Position numbers and translations under genes: made by a program. A stretch of 64,000 nt of DNA. It comes from CAVVXN01 sp963772585. GTDB taxonomy: Bacteria; Planctomycetota; PLA2; JAEUHO01. Below the pieces are notes generated by a model. It had not been told where the DNA came from, made no database searches, and worked only from the letters and a program-made list of their open reading frames with translations. Below, in pieces: positions 15,959 through 26,119 of this stretch. The first letter of the stretch is position 1; each line of letters starts with the position of its first letter. The stretch covers positions 248,001 to 312,000 of the forward strand of contig CAVYXV010000002.1 of NCBI GenBank assembly GCA_963772585.1, in the 5' to 3' direction.

Positions 15959-18900
15959 TTGCGCCTCGAAGGCCAGACCCTGGACATCTACACGCTCGGA
16001 GCGGAGCTCGGCCGCGGCGGCATGGGGGTGGTCCACAAGGCCGAGGCCGTTCGCGAGGGGCCGGCGGGGCCCGCAGGGACGGTCGTCGCGGTGAAGATCT
16101 TCCACCCCCACCTCGTGGCGGAGGGCACGGCCCTCGACCGTTTCCGCCGCGAGGCGGAGGTCGGCCGTCGCATCCGCCACGCCAACGTCGTGAGGACCTT
16201 CGGCGCGGGCGAGGGCACCGTGGATGGCGAACCGTGCCACTTCATGGTGATGGAGTACGTGGAAGGCCAGACGCTGGAGGACCTCCTTCAGGAGCTGGGC
16301 ACCGTTCCCGACCACCTGCTCTACCCGATCGCCGACCAGGTGCTCGCGGGACTGCAGGCCATCCACGACCAGGGCATCGTGCACCGCGACCTGAAGCCCG
16401 CGAACGTCGTCATCACGAACACGCACAAGGTGCTGATCATGGACCTCGGCGTCGCCCGGATGACCACGTCCGGCTTCACCCTGACCAGCGAGGGACAGTT
16501 CGTCGGATCGCTCCACTACGCGGCGCCGGAGCAGCTTCTGACCGACGCCGACATCCGCCCCGTCGCGGACCTCTACAGCCTCGGCGTGGTCCTCTTCGAG
16601 CTGACGGCCGGGACGCTCCCCGTGGACGCTCCGCAACTGGGCGTCCTCCTCCACCGGAAGGCCACCGCCGAGGCCCGCCGCCCGAGCGAGGTCCGCTCGG
16701 AGGTGGATCCCTTCCTCGACGAGGTGATCTACACGTGTCTCGAGCGCGAGCCGTCCGCACGCTTCGCCTCGGCGGAGGCCCTGCAGCAGATCCTCTCGGA
16801 GGGGACCTCCAGCACGTGGTGGCAGCACCGCGCGGGCTCGCGGCAGACGGCGGGGGCCGAACGCGCCCTCCAGCGGCTCCGCTTGGAGCGCCAGGTGCCG
16901 CGCGTGGGGCGCCAGCGGGAGATGCGGCGGCTGCGCGACCTCTTCGCCGCCACCCGGACGGAGAGGGAGGGCCTGGTCTTCGTCGCGGGCCCCGGCGGCG
17001 TCGGGAAGTCACGCCTCGTCTACGACTTCCTCGAGGGCATCACGTCCACTTCGGGCCCGCAGGTCGGCGCCGGGCGGGCGGCGGGGCGGGGCGGCCGCTC
17101 CTACCAGGCGTTCCTGGAGGTCGGCCGGGACCTGCTGGGCGTGGACGACGAGTCGGGGGGGGCCGATCGCCGCCGCGCGCTCGCGGAGGACCTGGGCGCG
17201 ATGCTCCGGGACCGGCCCGGCGTCGTGGAGCCCTTCCTCTCGCTTCTCCTGGGAGACGCCGGCGAGAGCGCCTCGCTCTCGAAGGACGCCGTCTTCGCGA
17301 CGTTCGAAGCCGTCCTGGAACAGCTCGCGGAGAAGCGCCCTCTCGTCCTCGTCCTCGAAGACCTCCACCTGGCGGGCGAGGACACCCTCGATCTCCTGAC
17401 CTACCTGGCACGGAACCTGGCGAAGCAGCGCGTCCTCCTCGTCGGCGTCTACGACGACGAGCAGATGGAAGCGGGCGGAGAGCTCGACCGCCTCGTCACT
17501 CGCGTCGAGGGAGAACGGGAGGGAAGCCGGATCCGCGTGGGGCCGCTCGACCGCCAGGAGTGCGATCAGCTCCTCCGCTCCGTCGTGGGGCACGAGCGCA
17601 CGGTGCACTCCCTGAGCGACCTGCTGCACCGCCGATCCGACGGCAATCCGCTGATCATCCTGGAGGTCGTCGCCCAGCTGAAGTCCGCCGGTACGCTCGC
17701 CGAACAGGACGGGGGGTTCGTGCTGGGCGGAGACGTCGCGGTCTTCGAGCTGCCGCGAAAGGCCACCGAGCTCGTCCACTACAAGCTCGCCGGCCTGGAC
17801 GACGAGCTGCGCGAGACGCTGGACGCGGCCGCCGTCCTCGGCCGCGAATTCCGCGCCTCCGTGCTTGCCGCGATGCTGGAGGAGAAGCGGATCCGGCTCC
17901 TGAAACGGCTCGCCGTGCTGGAGCGTACGCACCGGCTGATCCAGGGCTCGGGAAAGGACACGTTCCGATTCAGCCAAGCGCCAGGTCGAGGAGACCCTGT
18001 ACCGCGAGATCCCCGAGGACCTGCGCGAGCGAGTACCACTCGCTGGCCGCGGACACGCTGGTCGAGGCGGCCGAAGAGGAGGCGCTGCCCGCGTCCGTCG
18101 CCTTCGAAGTGGTGCGGCACCTCCTGCAGGCCGACAGGAAGGACGAGGTCGCCGCCTACGCCGTCGCCGCCGGGCCGGTACGCCGTATCGAACCACCACG
18201 CCACCTACGCCCGCGCGTTCCTGGATCGCGTGGCGGAGGCCGTGGGCGACGCCGACCCGCAGACGCTCTGCGACGTGCAGGCTCCGCCAGTGGGACTGCT
18301 ACGAGGCCCTGGGTCTGCGGGCCGAACAGGTGGCGGTCCTGGAGGAGGCCCACGACCTCGCGAAGGCGGCGGGAGACGCCGGTCGCGCCGCCCAGGCCTC
18401 CTGCCTGCTCGGGGACACGCGCTGGCGCACCGGCGACCTGCCCGGAGGGACCGAGAAGGCCGAGGAGGCCCTCGCGCTCGCCCGCGAGGCAGGAAACCGC
18501 GAGTGGGAGGCGAGCGCCCTCCACCTCCTCGGGGCGATCGCACTACTCCCGCGGGGACCTCGGGGAGTGCGACGAACGGTGGCGCGAGGCCCTCGGCATC
18601 CGCCGCGAGATCGGAGACCGCCACGGCGAGGCGCGGAGCCTCGCGTCCCTCGCCGTCGTGATGCCCAAGGTGGGCCAGGCGGAGGGCGCGCTGGAGGCGA
18701 ACGAGCAGGCGCTCGCGATCTTCCGGGAGACGGGAAACCGGCGCGGCGAGTGCGCCCTGCTCAACAACCTCGGGACGATGCTCGTGGGCCGGCAGCGCCT
18801 CGACGAGGCGGCGGAGCGGTTCGAGGAGGCGATCCGCATCGCACGCGAGATCGGGAACCTCACGGCCGAGGGCCACCCCACCTGCAACCTCGGACGCGTC

Positions 18901-19667
18901 CACGTGGCGCTGGGTCAGGCGGCCCGGGCGCGCGAGTCGCTGACGCGGGCGCTCGCGCTCTTCCGCGAGGCGCGCGCCAGGAACGGCGTCCTGGACGCGC
19001 TGCGATTCCTCGGAGACGGCCTGGAGACCTTCGGCGACGCCGCCGGGGCGGAGGAGGCGTTCGCCGAGGGCGCGGCGCTCGCGCGCGAGACGGGGTCCGT
19101 CCCGCTCCAGGTCGTGTTCGAGACGCGTCTCGCGACGGCCAGGAGTGCGCTGGGGCGCGCGGAGGAGGCGGCGGCGGGCTTCGAGCGGGCGCTCGGGATC
19201 GCCGGGAAGGGGGGCAGCCGCTCCGCCGCGCCGACGTGCTGGCCGACCGGGGCATGGCGGCCCTGGAGGCGGGGCGCGCGGCCGACGCGGCGCGGGACCT
19301 GGGCGAGGCGTGGGACATCGCCAAGGGGGAAGGGCTGTCGCCCGCCGCGCGGGCCGCCCTCCAAGGCCGCCTCGCCCGCGCGCACCTGGCGGCGGGCGAC
19401 GCCGACGCCGCGCGGGAGGCGGCGGTCGAGGTGCAGCGCCTCCTGGGCGAGGGCGCGACGCTCCCCGAAGCCCTCCAGGAGGAGATCCACTACGTGCTGG
19501 GCACCGCGCTCGGAGCCGAGGCGGCGGCGCACCTCGAGCGCGCGAAGGAGCTGGTGGCGAAGCGCGCGGCAAACCTGCGCGACACGGTGGTTCGCGACCA
19601 CTACCTCCGGCGGACGTGGCCGGCCCGCGAGCTGCTCGGCGAGCTCGGCGGCACGCGGACGATGTGA
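15959..19667 (+). CDS. Ser/Thr protein kinase-ATPase-TPR signalling protein, broken by six frameshifts
   Basis: Read from the TTG at 15959, the only usual in-frame start near the promoter. Kinase domain (1-~275): Gly loop LGRGGMGVV, Lys in VVAVKIF, catalytic HRDLKPAN (~142), DLG in place of DFG, APE motif. Then a STAND/AAA-type ATPase: Walker A GPGGVGKS (~344) and Walker B-like LVLVLEDLH. The C-terminal ~550 residues are TPR repeats (for example GDRHGEARSLASLAVV). From ~17.97 kb the protein can only be followed by switching frame at about 17972, 18030, 18174, 18282, 18539 and in the six-G run at 19209-19214; five switches skip one base, the last restores one. Repaired length is ~1235 residues. 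Probably a cytoplasmic sensor-regulator. Confidence 0.8.
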
Positions 19668-19691
19668 GGGAGATTCGCCCGAGCGGCGGAG

Positions 19692-20616
19692 CTACGCCGC
19701 GCGCCGCCGCGACCGCCGCCGCCGGACGCCGAGGCCCGCGCCCAGCCCGAGCGCGAGGAGCGTGATCGTCCCCGGCTCGGGAACGGGATCGAAATCGGTG
19801 ACCTCGAACTGGAGATTGCCGTTCTCGTCGGTCGTCAGGCTGTAGCCGATGCCGCCGGTGAAGGACCCCAGGAGCTCCTCGTCGCGCAGCATTCGTCGTC
19901 GTATGGTCGATGTCCCCGGCCGATGGTGCTCCTCCTGGCCCGGGTCGTCGCCGTCGTGATTGTCAGTGGCCGTAGCCGTTGCCATTGAGGAAGTGGCCGA
20001 AGAGATCCACGGACCCCTCCTCGGTGAGGGTCGAGGTGGAGAGGACCGGCGAGCCGCCCTCGGGAGCGAAGTTCAGTCCGAAGAAACCCGATGCGGTGTC
20101 GGTACCGCCGGCGAACGCCCCCCAGAAGTCCGAGGCGGAGACGGGCGTTCCGATGTCGGGAGGGGAGTCACGGTAGCCCAGCCCGTAGTCGAGGATGCCG
20201 TCCCGCAGGTTGTCGTGGAGCGCCACGGGGGCGGTCCACGGCGGGGGCACGTTCGGGTCCGCGCCGTCGATGCTGATCAGGAGGTGGTTGCCGTCCCCGG
20301 CGCCCACGTCCACGAAGCCGAGCATGAAGAACTGGGAGTCCGGGGAGACGGTGAACTGGGGCGGGAAGAGGGTCGCGCTCATGGGCGCGGGGAACTGCCC
20401 GGTGAACTCCATCAGGCGCACGACCGTGTAGCTGTCGGCGTAGCCCGTGGTGTCGAAGCCGTCCGCGTCGGAGAACACGCCGTACACCGCGGCCCCGTAG
20501 TAGTCGCCGTCCGCCGAGGTCTTGATGGTCTCCGCCCGCGCGGCGTCGGCGAAGACGCCCGCGACCAGGACGAAGACGAGCAGACCCGCGAGCGGGATTC
20601 GAGATCCGATGCGCAT
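19692..20616 (-). CDS. exported PEP-CTERM protein, interrupted at an in-frame TGA
   Basis: Starts at the ATG at 20616 with a signal peptide (LAGLLVFVLVAGVFADAARA), continues as a beta-rich, Gly/Asp-rich domain of ~190 residues with no recognised family, and meets TGA at 19965-19963 directly after GNGYGH. Skipping one base there continues into DNHDGDDPGQEEHH, then FTGGIGYSLTTDENGN and the sorting tail VPEPGTITLLALGLGAGLG followed by an Arg-rich end. That tail is the PEP-CTERM signal (PEP, hydrophobic helix, basic cluster) cleaved by an exosortase, which implies an exosortase elsewhere in the genome and delivery to the outer surface or matrix. The break may be consensus error, since the kinase next door has the same kind of +1 problem. 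Confidence 0.7.
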
Positions 20617-20769
20617 GGACCCTCCCCACGATGCGCCTCCCCGCGGTCCGGAACGCGGCGACGAGGCGCAATCGCAACCGGGGAGGATGGCCTGCGGGGA
20701 TAGGGGATGTCAAGAGAAGATGAGGGATTGGTGACCTAAGGCACGGGAGTTGCGATCAGGCGCCCTCCG
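20617..20769 (-). promoter_or_regulatory. intergenic region with a TTGACA -35-like hexamer upstream of the PEP-CTERM gene
   Basis: This 153-base gap is less GC-rich at 20690-20760 than its surroundings. On the - strand TTGACA (20713-20708) is a perfect -35 consensus; the best -10 at 17-18 bases is only CATCCT or CCATCC, so the promoter may need an activator or another sigma factor. A GGGGAGG ribosome binding site lies just before the ATG at 20616. Confidence 0.4.
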
Positions 20770-23700
20770 TCACCGCCGCCCCGCGGCGCGCCGCAGCAGC
20801 CCCCGCGGGGTGTCCGCGAAGCCCGCCTCGAGGAACGCCGGAGCCAGCGGGGAGGCGCCCGCCGGCCCCCCGTCGATCGTGGCCAGGAGGAGGGCCGGGC
20901 GGCGGCCGTCCTCCAGCAGCGAGGCCAGCGCCCGGGCCAGGCTCCGTGCGGCCTCGGGGTCCTCACGGGCCGCCCCGAAAAGCAGCAGGCGCCCGCCCGA
21001 GGGCGAGAGCCAGGCGAGCGGATGGCCGCCCCGGAGCACGACCGTGGCGCCCGCCTCCCGCCTCGGCGAGCCCGCCGCGGCGGGCCAGGCGAGCACCCCG
21101 CCCCACAGCAGCGCCGGATCCGTCGCCTCGAGGAGCACCGCGGGCCCCCGCCGGGCCCCGCTCCCCCGGAGCCGGGGGGGCGCCAGGGGAAGAGCGAACT
21201 GCCGCGCGCCCATCCGCTCCACGAAATAGGCCCGCTGGACCCTGCGCGCCCCCTCCATGGCCTCCAGGACGGGGAGGAGGGCCGCCAAGCCGCCCGGGAC
21301 GCCCTCCGCCCGCACCGCCTCCCGGGTCAGGACCCCGTGTCGATCGAGCAGCCGCTCGGCGAGGCGGAAGAGGGCCTCCGTCGGCGAGGCGTCGCTGGGG
21401 GGGACGGCCCACCAGCGCCCCTCGCTGCCGGGCGGGCCGTCGCCACGGCGCGGCCTGGAGGCGCTCCGGCGACGGGCCGTCGGGCTCGCAGCGGCCAGCC
21501 GGCTCCGGACCGGCGCGAGCGTGTCGTTGGAGACGCGCCCGGCCCAGACGAGGTCCCAGAGCGCGGCGAGCACGTCGGGCGGGTAGGCGCCGAGCGTTCG
21601 GACGACGTCGCGGAAGAACGAGGCGCCGCGGTCGAGAAGCGTCGCCTCGACCGCCGGGGCCAGGTCTCCCTCCACCGGCCGGGGCGGCGGCGCGAGGAGG
21701 GGGGCATCCGCGGCGGGGTAGAGGGCGATCCGACCGTCGGCCGCCCCCAGCGGCTCGAGCCCCCGCCACGTGGCCGCGCCCGAAGCGAGGAGCGCATCGG
21801 GATCCGACGGCCGGTACCCGGCGAGCCGGGCGCGCAGGATCGGGTCCAGCGAGGAGGCGGGGAGCGCCGCGCCGGCCAGGCGGTCCAGGACCTCGGCGAG
21901 GGCGTCCGGGCCGGCGCACGCGCCTCCGATCCCGTGCCAGGACAGCGCGAACCGCTGGAGGGCCTCGCGGGGAACGGGCTCCACGCCCGCGCGCACGTGC
22001 GCGAGGGTCCGGCGCTTGATCGCGCGGAGCACCTCGGCCTCGCAGACCTCGCGCCCCCGCCCTCGCGCCCGGAAGGAGCCCTCGACGAGCCGCCCCTCGG
22101 CGACCAGCGGCGACAGCCCTTCCTCCACGACGCGGGGCGCCACACCCCACCGCGCCGCGACGTCGCCGGCGGCGAACGGGCCGTGCGTGCGCGCATGGCG
22201 GAGAAGCAGGTCGCGGAGGGGGCGCGCGGTCGGACGTCGCCACGTTTCGGGGAGCTCCGCGGGGAGCGTGACGCCGAGCGCGTCGCGGTAGCGCGCCGCG
22301 TCCTCCACGGCGATCCAGCACGTCCGGTCCCCCAGGCGGACGGCGAGGACGCGCCCCGCGGCGCGCAGCGAAGCCAGCCACGCGTCCAGCCGGTCCGGGG
22401 CCGCGGCCCGCGCCCCGAGTTCCTCCCTGGACCGCTCTCCCTGGGCGAGGAGGAGATCGTGGACGTCGTCCTCGTCCGCCAGGGGTACGCGCGCGCCGCG
22501 TCGCGAGAGATCGACCTCGACCTCCCGTGCCGCCTCGGGATCGAGCAGGGCGCGGAGCTCCGCTTCGCCCAGGAGCTCCTGCAGCAGCGCCTGGTCCACG
22601 GTGAGGGCGTGCGCCCGGCGCTCCGAGGGCGGGGCGTCGCTCTCGTAGAAGAAGGCCGCCGTGTACGCGAAGCCGAGCGAGGCGGCGAACGGCGACGCCA
22701 GCGGCGTCTCGACCGTCGCCACGCCGACGCGGCCCGCCTCGACGTCTTCGAGGAGTCGCTTCAGCGCGGGGAGGTCGAAGACGTCCTTCAGGCACTCGCG
22801 GTGCGCCTCCAGCACGATCGGAAAGTCGGGGAAGCCGCTCGCGAAGGCGAGCAGGTCGGCGGAGCGGCGTCGCTGGAGCCACAGCGGGCTCCGCCGGCCC
22901 GGCGCCCGGCGCGGGAGGAGCAGCGCCCGGGCCGCCGCCTCGCGAAAGCGGGAGGCGTAGAGCGGCAAGCGCGCCAGCTCCGACGTGACCAGTTCCTCGA
23001 TGTCGGCCGCCCGCGGGACGAGCCGGTCCGCGGGGAGGGCGTCCTCCCGCGGGGGGAGGCGGAGCATCATGCCGTCGTCGCTCCAGACGACCTCGAGGTC
23101 CACGCCGTGGTCGCGGCGCCAGCGCGCGCTCAGCGCCGCGGCCCAGGGTGCGTGGACGCGCGCGCCGAACGGCGAGAGCACCGCGATCCGCGGGTCGCCG
23201 ATCTCGTCCGGGAAGGACTCGATCACGATGCGTTCGTCGGTGGGCACGAGACCGCCGCTCTCCTCCTGGTCCCGCACGTGGCGGACGAGCACCTCGGCGG
23301 CGCCTTCGTCGAAGCCGTGCTCCCGGATGAGGAGGGCTTTCGCCGCGGCCGGCTTCAGCGAGGCGAGTCGCCGGGCGAGCGCACCGATCGCACGCCCCAG
23401 ACCCACGGGACGGCCGGGCCCGTCGCCGCGCCAGAACGGCATCCGACCGGGTTCGCCGGGCATCGGCGCGACGAGCACCCGATCGTGCGAGATCGCGGTG
23501 ATCCGCCAGGACGAGGCCCCAAGGAGGAAGACGTCGCCGACGCGCGACTCCTCGACCATCTCCTCGTCGAGCTCCCCCACCCGGTGGGAGCGACCGTCGT
23601 CCCCTCCGGGATCCAGGAACACGCCATAGAGCCCCCGGTCGGGAATCGTGCCCGCGTTCACGACCGCCACGCGGTGCGCGCCGACGCGTGCGTCGAGCCT

Positions 23701-25158
23701 CCCCGTCCCGCGGTCCCAGGTCACCCGCGGGCGAAGACCCTCGAAGTCGTGGGAGGGGTAGCGGCCGGAGAGCATGTCGAGCAGCCCGACCCACGCCGAG
23801 CGCGGCAGGTCCGCGTAGGGCGCGGCGCGCCGGGCCCATCGGTACAGATCCTCCTCCGCCCACGACCGCATGGCGACGGCGGCGACCACCTGCTGGGCGA
23901 GGACGTCCAGGGCGTTTCGCGGGTAGAAGGTCGCCTCGATCCGCCCCTCGCGCATGGCGGGAACAGACGCCGCCGCGGCGAGGAGGTCGCCCTTGTGCTT
24001 CGGAAGGAGCACGCCGCGCGCCGTGGCGGCCACGCCGTGGCCGGAGCGGCCGATCCGCTGGAGCCCGGCCGCGACGGACGGCGGCGCTTCGATCTGCACG
24101 ACGAGGTCGATCGCCCCCATGTCGATCCCGAGTTCGAGGGTGGAGGTCGCGAGCAGGCACTTCAGCGCGCCGCGCTTCAGCCGCTCCTCGATGGCCAGGC
24201 GGGCCTCCCGGGCGATCGACCCGTGGTGGGCGCACGCGACCCTCTGGCCGGCCCGCTCGTTCACGGCCGCGGCGATCCGCTCGGCGAGACGACGGCTGTT
24301 GACGAACACCAGCGTGCTCCGGTGCGCCCGCACGAGAGCGAGGATCCGGTCGTGGATGGCCGGCCACACGGACGACCCCCCGCCCTCTCCGGCCGGGTCG
24401 TGTTCGACGCGGATCTCGAGCGCCTTCCTCTCTCCCGTATCGATGACGCGGACGGCCCGCGGGCGCCAGACACCCGCCTCGTCCACGTCGCCCCCGCCGA
24501 GGAGGCGCCGCGTCTCGGCGATGGGGTGTTGGGTCGCGGAGAGGCCGATCCGCTGGAGGGGCGGGCGGCCCTCGCGGAGCGCTTCGAGGCGTTCGAGCGA
24601 GAGGAAGAGATGCGCCCCCCGCTTCCTTCCCGCCACGGCGTGGATCTCGTCGACGACGACCGTCTCGACCGTGCGGAGGATGCTCTCGCCGCGGGAGGTC
24701 AGCAGGAGGTACAACGACTCGGGCGTGGTGATCAGCACGTCGGGCGGGTGTCGGAGCATCCGGGCCCGGTCTTTCGCCGGCGTGTCGCCCGTCCTCTGCC
24801 CGACCGCCACGTCGCGACAGGGGACGCCCGCCCTCGCCGCCGCCTCGCGGATGCCGGACAGCGGCGCCCTCAGGTTCCGGTCCACGTCCACGCCGAGCGC
24901 CTTGAGGGGGGAGACGTAGAGGACGCGGCAGCCCCGCTCCGCCCGCTCCTCGGCGCCGAAGAGGAGCCGGTCGAGGAGGACGAGGAAGGCGGCGAGCGTC
25001 TTGCCGCTGCCGGTCGGCGCCACGAGGAGCGTGCTCTCCCCCCGGGCGAGCGCGGGCCAGGCGCGGCGCTGGACGGGGGTGGGCTCGTCGAAGGCGCCCT
25101 CGAACCACGCCCGGAGCGGGGCGTGGGCGAATGCGAGCGCCTCCTGGTTCCGCCCCAT
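20770..25158 (-). CDS. lhr: Lhr-type large ATP-dependent helicase
   Basis: 1462 residues, close to full-length Lhr (about 1500). Superfamily 2 motifs: Q-like TPVQRRAWPAL, Walker A APTGSGKT (48-55), Ia VSPLKALGVD, II DEIH with VVVDEIHAVAGRKRG, III GLSATQ, then domain 2 with LVFVNSRRLAERIA, LLATSTLELGIDMG and the QRIGRSGHG motif VI. The rest matches the long Lhr extension: winged helix, Lhr core and a C-terminal region ending GLLRRAAGRR. Lhr proteins act in DNA repair and, in some bacteria, RNA-DNA hybrid unwinding. The start ATG at 25158 lies 2 bases after the carbamoyltransferase stop, so it is last in that operon; no functional link is evident. Confidence 0.9.
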   Translation of the reverse strand: MGRNQEALAFAHAPLRAWFEGAFDEPTPVQRRAWPALARGESTLLVAPTGSGKTLAAFLVLLDRLLFGAEERAERGCRVLYVSPLKALGVDVDRNLRAPLSGIREAAARAGVPCRDVAVGQRTGDTPAKDRARMLRHPPDVLITTPESLYLLLTSRGESILRTVETVVVDEIHAVAGRKRGAHLFLSLERLEALREGRPPLQRIGLSATQHPIAETRRLLGGGDVDEAGVWRPRAVRVIDTGERKALEIRVEHDPAGEGGGSSVWPAIHDRILALVRAHRSTLVFVNSRRLAERIAAAVNERAGQRVACAHHGSIAREARLAIEERLKRGALKCLLATSTLELGIDMGAIDLVVQIEAPPSVAAGLQRIGRSGHGVAATARGVLLPKHKGDLLAAAASVPAMREGRIEATFYPRNALDVLAQQVVAAVAMRSWAEEDLYRWARRAAPYADLPRSAWVGLLDMLSGRYPSHDFEGLRPRVTWDRGTGRLDARVGAHRVAVVNAGTIPDRGLYGVFLDPGGDDGRSHRVGELDEEMVEESRVGDVFLLGASSWRITAISHDRVLVAPMPGEPGRMPFWRGDGPGRPVGLGRAIGALARRLASLKPAAAKALLIREHGFDEGAAEVLVRHVRDQEESGGLVPTDERIVIESFPDEIGDPRIAVLSPFGARVHAPWAAALSARWRRDHGVDLEVVWSDDGMMLRLPPREDALPADRLVPRAADIEELVTSELARLPLYASRFREAAARALLLPRRAPGRRSPLWLQRRRSADLLAFASGFPDFPIVLEAHRECLKDVFDLPALKRLLEDVEAGRVGVATVETPLASPFAASLGFAYTAAFFYESDAPPSERRAHALTVDQALLQELLGEAELRALLDPEAAREVEVDLSRRGARVPLADEDDVHDLLLAQGERSREELGARAAAPDRLDAWLASLRAAGRVLAVRLGDRTCWIAVEDAARYRDALGVTLPAELPETWRRPTARPLRDLLLRHARTHGPFAAGDVAARWGVAPRVVEEGLSPLVAEGRLVEGSFRARGRGREVCEAEVLRAIKRRTLAHVRAGVEPVPREALQRFALSWHGIGGACAGPDALAEVLDRLAGAALPASSLDPILRARLAGYRPSDPDALLASGAATWRGLEPLGAADGRIALYPAADAPLLAPPPRPVEGDLAPAVEATLLDRGASFFRDVVRTLGAYPPDVLAALWDLVWAGRVSNDTLAPVRSRLAAASPTARRRSASRPRRGDGPPGSEGRWWAVPPSDASPTEALFRLAERLLDRHGVLTREAVRAEGVPGGLAALLPVLEAMEGARRVQRAYFVERMGARQFALPLAPPRLRGSGARRGPAVLLEATDPALLWGGVLAWPAAAGSPRREAGATVVLRGGHPLAWLSPSGGRLLLFGAAREDPEAARSLARALASLLEDGRRPALLLATIDGGPAGASPLAPAFLEAGFADTPRGLLRRAAGRR

Positions 25159-25160
25159 TC

Positions 25161-26081
25161 TCAGCGATCGAGCAACGCCAGCAGGACGGCCTTCTGGACG
25201 TGCAGCCGGTTCTCGGCCTCGTCCCAGACGGCCGAATGCGGTCCGTCCATCACCTCGTCGGTGATCTCTTCCCCCCGGTGGGCGGGCAGACAGTGCAGGA
25301 CCATGGCGTCCGGAGCCGCGCGGGCGAGGAGAGTCGTGTTCACCTGGTAGGCGGCCAGCGCCTCCCGGCGCATCGCGGCCTCGAGCTCCTGCCCCATGCT
25401 CGTCCACGTGTCCGTACACACGACGCGCGCTCCCGCGACGGCCTCGGTCGGGTCGCGTACGAGACGGACGGTGGCGCCGGTCGCGGCGGCGTCCTCGCGA
25501 GCGAGCCGCACGATCTCGTCGTCGGGTTCGAAGCCCTCGGGGGTCGCGACGCGAATCTCGCAGCCGAGTTTCGCGGCGCCGAAGATCAGCGAGTGGGAGA
25601 CGTTGTTGCCGTCGCCGACGTAGGCGACGGCGAGCCCGTCCAGATCGCCGAACCGCTCGGCCATCGTGAAGTAGTCGGCGAGGCCCTGACAGGGGTGGAG
25701 GCGGTCCGTGAGGCCGTTGATCACCGGAACCGTTCCCCGCGCGGCCAGTTCCAGGACGGTGTCGTGGGCGAAGGTGCGCGCCATGATCGCGTCCACGTAC
25801 CGGGACAGCACCTTCGCGGTGTCGCGGATGGTCTCGCCCCGACCGAGTTGCATCTCGGAGGCGTGGAGGACGACCGGGTGCATGCCGAGCTGGACCGCGC
25901 CGGTCTCGAAGGACACACGTGTACGGGTGGAGGGCTTCTCGAAGACCATCGCGAGGGTCTGGCCCTCGAGGCGGCGGTGGGCCTCGCCGCGCGCCTGCCT
26001 CGCCTTCAGATCCCTGGCGGCGTCGAAGAGCGCCAGGATCTCCTCCCGCGTCAGGTCGTGGATCGAGAGCAGATGGTCCAA
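25161..26081 (-). CDS. argF: ornithine carbamoyltransferase
   Basis: 306 residues. Carbamoyl-phosphate site STRTR (51-55), HPCQ in the ornithine domain, the TSMG motif that closes over the amino-acid substrate (DTWTSMGQE), and HCLPAHRG. These identify ornithine rather than aspartate carbamoyltransferase. The reaction is carbamoyl phosphate plus ornithine to citrulline, or the reverse in catabolism. The start is taken as TTG at 26081 because a GGAGG ribosome binding site lies 7 bases upstream and no ATG or GTG is close. It follows carbamate kinase by 38 bases, so the pair could work as in catabolic arcB-arcC, making ATP from citrulline; biosynthetic use is equally compatible. Cytoplasmic. Confidence 0.9.
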   Translation of the reverse strand: MDHLLSIHDLTREEILALFDAARDLKARQARGEAHRRLEGQTLAMVFEKPSTRTRVSFETGAVQLGMHPVVLHASEMQLGRGETIRDTAKVLSRYVDAIMARTFAHDTVLELAARGTVPVINGLTDRLHPCQGLADYFTMAERFGDLDGLAVAYVGDGNNVSHSLIFGAAKLGCEIRVATPEGFEPDDEIVRLAREDAAATGATVRLVRDPTEAVAGARVVCTDTWTSMGQELEAAMRREALAAYQVNTTLLARAAPDAMVLHCLPAHRGEEITDEVMDGPHSAVWDEAENRLHVQKAVLLALLDR

Positions 26082-26119
26082 TGGGTGGCCTCCGGGCGGG
26101 TCGGCCCGCCGTGCGCGGC

